The position numbers were made by a program, and so were the translations under genes. A stretch of 11,698 bases of DNA from NCBI GenBank assembly GCA_038325105.1, contig JBBQIR010000067.1:1-11698 (forward strand), in the 5' to 3' direction. Shown here in pieces: positions 1 through 4,484 of the stretch. Source of the DNA: WSXY01 sp038325105. Its GTDB lineage: Bacteria > Actinomycetota > Coriobacteriia > Anaerosomatales > Anaerosomataceae. The notes under the pieces were generated by a model that saw nothing but the letters and a program-made list of their open reading frames with translations, did no database searches and was not told the origin of the DNA. Within the stretch, counting starts at the first letter, position 1. Every line of letters begins with the position of its first letter.

Positions 1-274
1 AGGCGGGTGCACCTGGAGCACCAGGCGCTCCAAGATAACCGCGAACTACAGCTTCTACAGGTGATAACGCAGCCCCACGAACATCACATGACTGGGGAGA
101 CACCTCTTTAGCGACAGGCACAATGTTGCTGTTATGAGATCCACCAAAACTGCCGGTCATCCACAAGAACGCCAGAACGACCAACGCAATAACCACGACG
201 GCCAGAACCACGATGACAACGGCGTTCGACCCGGTCTCATCAGGTCCGTCATTTACGCGCATGAATCGCGCCAT
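1..274 (-). CDS. Partial single-pass membrane protein with collagen-like GAP triplets (C-terminus beyond window)
   Basis: Read on the minus strand from ATG at 274-272 with no stop down to base 1 (91 codons visible). A strong Shine-Dalgarno AAAGGAG lies 8-9 nt upstream (284-290). The protein starts MARFMRVNDGPDETGSN and has one long hydrophobic helix at about residues 18-39, rich in Val, Ile, Leu and Ala and ending LAFLWM. A Ser/Gly/Asn-containing segment follows (about 40-50), then a soluble stretch with one Cys (about residue 63). The last visible residues are GYLGAPGAPGAPA, three Gly-X-Pro triplets in register, as in collagen-like bacterial surface proteins. With a short charged N-terminus, the tail is probably extracytoplasmic, but the topology is inferred. 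It lies 67 nt downstream of the DUF5670 gene on the same strand. I do not recognise a family. The coding region has no in-frame stop and a good RBS, so I consider it real. Confidence 0.72.
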   Translation of the reverse strand, partial: MARFMRVNDGPDETGSNAVVIVVLAVVVIALVVLAFLWMTGSFGGSHNSNIVPVAKEVSPQSCDVRGAALSPVEAVVRGYLGAPGAPGAPA

Positions 275-283
275 GATATCGAT

Positions 284-290
284 CTCCTTT
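284..290 (-). promoter_or_regulatory. Shine-Dalgarno sequence for the partial membrane protein
   Basis: AAAGGAG on the minus strand with a 9-nt spacer to the ATG at 274. This is what supports a gene that is cut by the window edge. Confidence 0.7.
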
Positions 291-341
291 GGTAGGGCGA
301 ACGATTCTGGTACCTCTGCTCGAGAACTCGCAGAGTGCGGC

Positions 342-488
342 CTACCCGGCCCGGCGACCGGTAATCAGGTTGTACACCAGCAGGACGAGTGCAATGACGA
401 TCAGCGCGTGAATCAGCCCGCCGCCGATGTTGAGACTGAAGCCGAGTAGCCAGAGCACGAAGAGAATAACGATGATGGTCCACAACAT
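342..488 (-). CDS. lmo0937/DUF5670-family small membrane protein (48 aa)
   Basis: ATG at 488-486, TAG at 344-342. GGAG at 499-502 gives a 10-nt spacer. The peptide begins MLWTIIVILFVLWLLGF, continues through NIGGGLIHALIVIALVLLVY and ends NLITGRRAG. This is the typical pattern of the lmo0937/DUF5670 family: an N-terminal hydrophobic helix (about 2-19), a Gly-Gly-Gly-x-x-His turn (22-27), a second hydrophobic helix (25-41) and a basic TGRR tail. Family members are about 45-55 aa, so it is full length. Their molecular function is unknown, and they often sit near stress genes. A GGGTAA hexamer lies 45 nt upstream on the minus strand (533-538). The next gene on the same strand (start 274) could be co-transcribed. 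Confidence 0.85.
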   Translation of the reverse strand: MLWTIIVILFVLWLLGFSLNIGGGLIHALIVIALVLLVYNLITGRRAG

Positions 489-532
489 ATCCGATCAACT
501 CCAAGGTCTAGAGGTCTGCCAATAGAGGGTTG

Positions 533-538
533 TTACCC
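533..538 (-). promoter_or_regulatory. Candidate SigB/SigF-like -10 (GGGTAA) upstream of the DUF5670 gene
   Basis: Minus-strand GGGTAA, 45 nt before the start codon at 488. It matches 5 of 6 positions of the GGGTAT -10 known for SigB of Bacillus and SigF of mycobacteria. I see no convincing GTTT-type -35 at the expected spacing, so this is weak by itself. It gains some weight because similar hexamers precede other stress genes in the window. Confidence 0.27.
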
Positions 539-638
539 ACTCTTGACGGGATTGCCTCACCCGACCTGCAGGGGCAGCCGTCTGCGCCACCTCCCTCACG
601 CACTTCAGCTCGATGTGCCGGGCCACTCCTGCCTCGAT

Positions 639-644
639 GGGTAT
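639..644 (+). promoter_or_regulatory. Candidate -10 (GGGTAT, overlapping TATATT) upstream of the flavo-Rieske gene
   Basis: GGGTAT is a perfect match to the SigB/SigF-type -10 and overlaps TATATT (642-647), which resembles a housekeeping -10. It lies about 100 nt upstream of the GTG start at 747. No clear -35 of either class is visible. The 258-bp gap between the two divergent genes (489-746) holds no convincing coding sequence. Confidence 0.3.
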
Positions 645-735
645 ATTCGCAAGATGTGGTTTCGCACTCGTTAAGGAAGTGCTCCACCACACAGGCTCGC
701 ACGTCGCAACGCACACCGTCATCCGAAAGCAAGCT

Positions 736-741
736 GAGGAG
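736..741 (+). promoter_or_regulatory. Shine-Dalgarno GAGGAG deciding the GTG start at 747
   Basis: GAGGAG ends 5 nt before GTG 747-749. No better in-frame ATG with an RBS is present nearby, so the GTG start is preferred. Confidence 0.7.
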
Positions 742-746
742 ATACC

Positions 747-2198
747 GTGAATCGCGAGTACATTGAGGCCGTAGAGGGCGTCCCCGGTGCCGCAGGATCC
801 GTGTGGTTGGCGGTCGATGCCGCTGAGCACCCGATGCTCGATGGCGACCACGCCGCCGATGTTCTCGTTGTCGGGGCCGGCATCACCGGAGCGCTCGTCG
901 CGCGAAAGCTCGTCGGCGCTGGCAGACGCGTCATTCTGCTCGACCGAAGGCGCATCGCCTCAGGCACAACCGGCCACTCGACCGCCAAGGTCACCGCTTT
1001 GCACGGTGACTCGTGGCGGGACCTGCTCGGCAAGCACGCGGACGATGATGTGCGGGCGTGGGCGTCGGCGAACCTCGCGGCCGTGGACGAGGTGGCGACG
1101 ATCGCCGCCGGTCTCGGACTCGAAAGCGTGCGGCGTGTACCCGCCTTCCTCGTCGCCGGAGATGACGCCGCCAGCGCCGATTTTGACGAGCACCTCGCAG
1201 CGCTCATGTCGACAGGGCTGCCTGCCACGGCCGCAGCGGCGCCTCTCCCCTTCGATCGCCGCGCTGCCGTTCTCCCCGGGCAAGTGCTGATCGACCCGGG
1301 CGCATTCGCCGTCGCCGTCATCGCGGCGCTTGGCTCCAACGCGGAGGTGTTCGAGAGCTCGCCGGTCCGCTCGCTTGACCATGACGACGAGGGCTGGCGT
1401 GCGATCTGTGACCACGGCTCGGTCAGTGCGCCGGTCGCGATCATGGCCGACCACTTTCCCGTGCACGACACTGGCGGCTTCTTCACCCGGTTGTTTCCCT
1501 ACGCGCACTACGCTATTGAGTTCGTGCCCCGCGATGCCATCCCTGACGGGATGTGGATGCAGGTCGGCGGCGAGGCGATCACCCTTCGCCCCACAGCGGA
1601 CTCGGGGGGCACGTGGATCGCGGGCGGAAAGCGAATCCGGGTCGCCTCTGTCGACGAGCGCGAGGTGTATGCGAGTCTTGTCGCCTCCGTGGTGAGCGTC
1701 GTGGGCGAGTGCGAAGTGATCCGACACTGGTCGGCGCACGATTACGAGACGCCGGATGGGCTGCCGTACATCGGCGAAGCTCCACTGGGACGCGGTCTAT
1801 TCATGGCCGCAGGGTTCGCTGGATGGGGCATGACGAAGGGTGTCGTGGCCTCATCGATCATCGCCGACGCAGTCGAAGGGCGCACGCACCCCTTGGCGAA
1901 GATGGTCTCACCGTCGCGAGTCCCGGGGCCGAGCTCGGCGGGGTCGCTTGTGGCCGAGAACGCGACGGTCGGTCGTGAGTTCATCGGCGGTCATCTGACA
2001 TCGCGGCACGACAAGGCCCATGAGGACTCGGTGGCCGGAGGCACGTGCACGCACCTGGGATGCGAGACGAAGTGGAACACAGCTGAAGGGACAGTCGACT
2101 GCCCGTGCCACGGATCGCGCTTCGGACGCCGGGGCGATGTGATCTACGGACCCGCAGCGAAGGACATGGACGACGTGCAGATCACTGGAGGGAGTTGA
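747..2198 (+). CDS. FAD-dependent oxidoreductase (DAO superfamily) fused to a C-terminal Rieske [2Fe-2S] domain
   Basis: 483 aa from a GTG start. The N-terminal part is a glycine/D-amino-acid-oxidase-type flavoprotein. It has a Rossmann beta-alpha-beta with G43-A-G-I-T-G48 in the run VLVVGAGITGALVARKLVGA, an acidic strand end at LLDRR (64-68), and the HSTAKVTALHG segment (77-87) common to this subgroup. The FAD C-terminal motif lies at DGLPYIG (337-343) and GFAGWGMTKG (356-365). The Rieske domain occupies about 400-483: C434-x-H436 and C452-x-x-H455 are the cluster ligands. C439 and C454 sit where the bc1-type Rieske disulfide lies (CTHLGC and CPCHGS boxes). This architecture is known from YhfW-type proteins of Bacillus and many actinobacteria, but its substrate is unknown. 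Presumably cytoplasmic, since no signal peptide or membrane helix is visible. A 47-aa membrane peptide follows 7 nt later. Confidence 0.93.
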   Translation: MNREYIEAVEGVPGAAGSVWLAVDAAEHPMLDGDHAADVLVVGAGITGALVARKLVGAGRRVILLDRRRIASGTTGHSTAKVTALHGDSWRDLLGKHADDDVRAWASANLAAVDEVATIAAGLGLESVRRVPAFLVAGDDAASADFDEHLAALMSTGLPATAAAAPLPFDRRAAVLPGQVLIDPGAFAVAVIAALGSNAEVFESSPVRSLDHDDEGWRAICDHGSVSAPVAIMADHFPVHDTGGFFTRLFPYAHYAIEFVPRDAIPDGMWMQVGGEAITLRPTADSGGTWIAGGKRIRVASVDEREVYASLVASVVSVVGECEVIRHWSAHDYETPDGLPYIGEAPLGRGLFMAAGFAGWGMTKGVVASSIIADAVEGRTHPLAKMVSPSRVPGPSSAGSLVAENATVGREFIGGHLTSRHDKAHEDSVAGGTCTHLGCETKWNTAEGTVDCPCHGSRFGRRGDVIYGPAAKDMDDVQITGGS

Positions 2199-2205
2199 AC
2201 AAACG

Positions 2206-2349
2206 ATGATGGGTAACGGTTCGGGATACGGAAGCGATTGGTTCGGCACAATGATGAGCGGCGGAGGCGGCTGGCTGGTCCCGCTGCTCGGGCTGCTGGT
2301 GCTTGCAGGCATCGTTGTGCTCGTCATGTGGGCCATTCGCAGGCGCTGA
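2206..2349 (+). CDS. Small Gly-rich single-pass membrane peptide (47 aa)
   Basis: ATG at 2206 (a second ATG follows at 2209) to TGA at 2347-2349. A strong RBS, GGAGGGAG, overlaps the end of the upstream gene (2187-2194), 11 nt before the start. The N-terminus is Met/Gly/Ser/aromatic-rich (MMGNGSGYGSDWFGTMMSGG). Residues about 24-42 form a hydrophobic helix (WLVPLLGLLVLAGIVVLVMW), and the tail is AIRRR, giving positive-inside topology with the C-terminus in the cytoplasm. It lies 7 nt after the flavo-Rieske gene and is almost certainly in one operon with it. It could be a membrane anchor or partner for that enzyme, which is inference. It resembles the N-terminal part of small SHOCT-type membrane proteins but has no SHOCT domain. 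Too short for a confident family call. Confidence 0.75.
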   Translation: MMGNGSGYGSDWFGTMMSGGGGWLVPLLGLLVLAGIVVLVMWAIRRR

Positions 2350-2368
2350 CTGACGCCGGACTTGGATA

Positions 2369-2392
2369 GAACGCCCGGGTTCGGCGGCGTTC
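2369..2392. terminator. Possible bidirectional terminator hairpin between convergent genes
   Basis: GAACGCC (2369-2375) and GGCGTTC (2386-2392) form a perfect 7-bp GC-rich stem with a 10-nt loop. It sits in the 52-bp gap between the plus-strand operon ending at 2349 and the minus-strand PAS-ATPase gene ending at 2402. No U-tract follows on either side, so terminator activity is uncertain. Confidence 0.4.
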
Positions 2393-2401
2393 GTTGGCAG
2401 A

Positions 2402-3676
2402 CTACAGATTCCGGTCGAACTCCAACACGATGACGGTGCGCCCTGGTCGCGTCGTCAGGAGCACCCGATTGCTCATCTGCAGCATGATGGTGAACCCGGC
2501 GCCCAGAGTCGCTGTGGTCGAGTAGCCTTGAACGAGCGTTGCTTTCGGCAGGTTGCAAAAGTCGATTCCCGGCCCCGAGTCCGATATCGCAACCTGGACG
2601 GTGCCGGGGGCCTTCACGAGCACCTGGTAGATCCCAGAGCCCGCGTGCTTGAGAACGTTGTTGAGCGCTTCGCCGACCGGGTTCATGAAGTCACTGGCCA
2701 ATTTGCAGTCAGGGAAGCGGCGCTCGATTTCGACACAAATCGCCGCGCGCGCGTTCGCGAGTTGCCCGGCCGCGTCGATGACCTTTTCATCTCCCAGGGG
2801 TTCGCCGAGCTCCTCGGCGAGTTCTTGCTCGGTCACCAAAACGAGTTTCCCGCCGGTCACAGCGTCCAGCACGTCCACGTAGGCCCCGCGAATAACCTCC
2901 TCCTGGTCCCGCAGCGCCCTCTCAGCGCTCTTGCGGTCCGTTATATCGCGCCCGATGCTCGACGCCCCGATGACAACCCCCTCGGGGGACCTCAGCGGCG
3001 ACACGCTCAGCGACTCGTCGATAGGCTGCCCATCCGCACGGATCCGGACGGCCTCGGAGGGCTCGACGCGCTCCCCGCGGACGATTCTGGCGAGGAGCTC
3101 GCGGATGCCTTCGCGGCCCTCGGAGGGGACCAGCATCTGCACGTGCTGACCGATCGCCTCCTGAGCGGAGTAGCCGTACATCTGCTCGGCGCCAAGGTTC
3201 CAGGTCATGATCGTCCCATCCAGCGTCACGCTCATGATGGCGTCGCCCGAGGACTCGACGATAGATGCGAGGCGCGTTTGGCCCTGCTCCGCCAGCTCAT
3301 GCTCGGTCAGGTCAAGCGAGACCATGGCGACGCCCACGATCTCATCGTCATCGCGAATGGGGCTGTGAGTCGTCCAGTAGAACCTGCGATTCTCCTCGCG
3401 TCCAACCCACGCCCTGGAGGACACCGTCTCGCCGTTCAGAGCGCGGTCGAGACTCGATCGCATCAGCTCGCCGTCAAGCGGGATGGTGTGGTATTCAAGC
3501 ATCCTGCCTCCGAGTTCAATTTCTGCACCGTAGCCGAATCTCATGACGGCGGCATGCGCGGGATTGAACGCGGTGTAGCACAAGTCGCGGTCGACAGCGT
3601 AGACGGGCGTCGCAAGGGCGTCCAGGATTCCCTGGCTCCCGTCGCAAGGTGCTTCTTGATGCTCTGAGTCTGTCAT
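2402..3676 (-). CDS. PAS-PAS-GHKL ATPase protein without an H-box (possible anti-sigma/partner-switching kinase)
   Basis: 424 aa, ATG at 3676-3674, with AGAGGA 4 nt upstream (3681-3686). No membrane helix is visible, so it is a cytoplasmic sensor. PAS 1 spans about 15-127 (DALATPVYAVDRDLCYTAFN), ending in the PAC-like DLTEHE. PAS 2 spans about 132-253 (SSGDAIMSVTLDGTIMTWN, then SIGRDITDRKSAERALRDQE). A linker of about 254-325 carries the AYVDVLDAVTGGKL segment. A GHKL ATPase fold spans about 325-424: N-box GEALNNVLKHA (335-345), G1 box DSGPGI (366-371) and a short G2 box LGAGF (391-395). No histidine occurs between the second PAS and the N-box, so a classical dimerisation/phospho-acceptor helix is absent. 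The compact ATPase resembles RsbW/RsbT-like Ser/Thr kinases. No response regulator is nearby. It may be co-transcribed with the EncFtn-like gene 93 nt upstream. Confidence 0.85.
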   Translation of the reverse strand: MTDSEHQEAPCDGSQGILDALATPVYAVDRDLCYTAFNPAHAAVMRFGYGAEIELGGRMLEYHTIPLDGELMRSSLDRALNGETVSSRAWVGREENRRFYWTTHSPIRDDDEIVGVAMVSLDLTEHELAEQGQTRLASIVESSGDAIMSVTLDGTIMTWNLGAEQMYGYSAQEAIGQHVQMLVPSEGREGIRELLARIVRGERVEPSEAVRIRADGQPIDESLSVSPLRSPEGVVIGASSIGRDITDRKSAERALRDQEEVIRGAYVDVLDAVTGGKLVLVTEQELAEELGEPLGDEKVIDAAGQLANARAAICVEIERRFPDCKLASDFMNPVGEALNNVLKHAGSGIYQVLVKAPGTVQVAISDSGPGIDFCNLPKATLVQGYSTTATLGAGFTIMLQMSNRVLLTTRPGRTVIVLEFDRNL

Positions 3677-3769
3677 CGCGTCCTCTAACTGCAGCGAGCA
3701 ACGTGGGCGCTACATTTTGGGGGTAGTGGCGCTAAGGCAAGTGGTTGGGGAGTGGTCTGCGGGCCGTGT

Positions 3770-4072
3770 CTACTTCGTCTCCTTGATCATTGCTTCGACT
3801 TCCTTTGACCCTTTTGCATAGAACTTCTCTTCATCTGGAGCCAGCTCGTGGAGGAGGCGCAGGAATTCTCCGACGTGAACGCGTTCTTCATCGGCGATGT
3901 CCTTAAGCACTGCGCTAGCGAGTTTGTTATCCGTTGACTCGGCAAGCTGCATGTACAACTGAGTCGCCTCGAACTCCGCAGCGGTCGCGAACCGTATCGC
4001 TCGGATGAGTTCCGCCTTCGTGAGCTTCCTGTCGTTTGCCAACCCCGAAAAGGGCGATCCAAACTCTGGCAT
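3770..4072 (-). CDS. Ferritin-like protein of the encapsulated-ferritin (EncFtn) / small rubrerythrin type
   Basis: 100 aa, ATG at 4072-4070, with a very strong RBS AAAGGAGGAG at 4078-4087. The chain is two antiparallel helices with a short linker, half of a four-helix ferritin bundle, so a catalytic site would need dimerisation. Candidate iron ligands are E33 (in AAEFEATQLY) and E63 and H66 (in DEERVH), with Y40 nearby. The E33/E63/H66 spacing equals that described for the ferroxidase site of Rhodospirillum rubrum EncFtn (E32/E62/H65). In that family the protein oxidises Fe(II) inside an encapsulin shell. Here no encapsulin gene is in the window, and the C-terminus (KEVEAMIKETK) does not resemble the LTVGSLRR-type cargo peptide. 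It is divergent from katE across 412 bp, which suits iron/peroxide management. The family call is strong; encapsulation is not shown. Confidence 0.87.
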   Translation of the reverse strand: MPEFGSPFSGLANDRKLTKAELIRAIRFATAAEFEATQLYMQLAESTDNKLASAVLKDIADEERVHVGEFLRLLHELAPDEEKFYAKGSKEVEAMIKETK

Positions 4073-4258
4073 GATACTCCTCCTTTGGACTGTGCTTCTC
4101 TGATCTGCCGTGTGGCAAAACCGGCCACGGTGGGGCGCGGCAGTTGCTGACTGGCAGCACAGGTTGTCGGACGAGCGCCGGGCGTGCTACCGAGCTACAT
4201 ATGCCCGCGACGCGGGATGCCAAACACGGTCGCGATTGGCCCAACACGACGAACGGGC

Positions 4259-4302
4259 GCGATCAGACCCGCCGGACAGGGTGCCTTCGGCCCTCTGATC
4301 GC
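4259..4302. repeat. 9-bp perfect inverted repeat that can fold as a three-way junction
   Basis: Outer arms GCGATCAGA (4259-4267) and TCTGATCGC (4294-4302) are perfect complements. Between them are two smaller stems: ACCC/GGGT (4267-4270/4279-4282) and GCC-TTC-GGC (4283-4291). A4267 can join the outer stem or the first inner stem but not both. The fold is self-complementary on both strands, so the direction is unknown. It lacks a U-tract, which argues against a simple terminator. Confidence 0.55.
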
Positions 4303-4343
4303 ACCAGTTGCTGTTCAGTGGCGACGTCGTTTGTGGCGATCTC

Positions 4344-4367
4344 GTGCAAACGACCGCGACTGGGTAC
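4344..4367 (+). promoter_or_regulatory. Candidate SigB-like promoter of katE (GTGCAA-N12-GGGTAC)
   Basis: GGGTAC (4362-4367) matches 5 of 6 of the GGGTAT -10. GTGCAA (4344-4349) matches 4 of 6 of the Bacillus SigB -35 GTTTAA, at the allowed 12-bp spacer. It lies about 118 nt upstream of the katE start, leaving a long leader. The inverted repeat TGAGA-N6-TCTCA (4377-4392) falls just after the expected transcription start and could be an operator or leader hairpin. Confidence 0.37.
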
Positions 4368-4484
4368 CTAATCTAATGAGAGGTCGGTCTCAAGCGGGCA
4401 AGGCAGGCGGCTAGGCGGCACGACCCGTTTGCCCCGTGCAGCGCATGCATTGACACAGCTCCACGACGCCGAGGGAGGGCAACC

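Larger units (their letters stand above)
4073..4484. other. 412-bp divergent intergenic region between the ferritin-like gene and katE
   Basis: No credible gene is seen; the short reading frames lack RBS and recognisable features. It holds the ferritin-like RBS (4078-4087), a 5-bp hairpin GTGGC/GCCAC (4112-4116/4124-4128) and a long inverted repeat (4259-4302). It also holds a GGGTAC hexamer (4362-4367), an inverted repeat TGAGA/TCTCA (4377-4381/4388-4392) and a tandem duplication AGGCGGCT-AGGCGGCA (4405-4420). The duplication sits inside arms GGGCAA/TTGCCC (4396-4401/4429-4434). This density of symmetric elements fits a regulated divergent promoter or structured 5' leader. Confidence 0.6.

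Noticed and set aside
719..1739. Minus-strand open frames (255 and 259 codons) opposite the flavo-Rieske gene
   Set aside because: Ser/Thr/Ala- or Arg-rich translations with no motifs, antisense to a well-supported enzyme gene.
2528..3667. Long plus-strand open frame (379 codons) opposite the PAS-ATPase gene
   Set aside because: It is antisense to a gene with clear PAS and GHKL motifs; its translation is Arg/Ala/Asp-rich without any domain and has no convincing RBS. Such shadows are expected in GC-rich DNA.
4110..4414. Overlapping short plus-strand frames in the ferritin/katE intergenic region
   Set aside because: No RBS, basic low-information translations in three frames at once, and they run across inverted repeats. 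Treated as noncoding.
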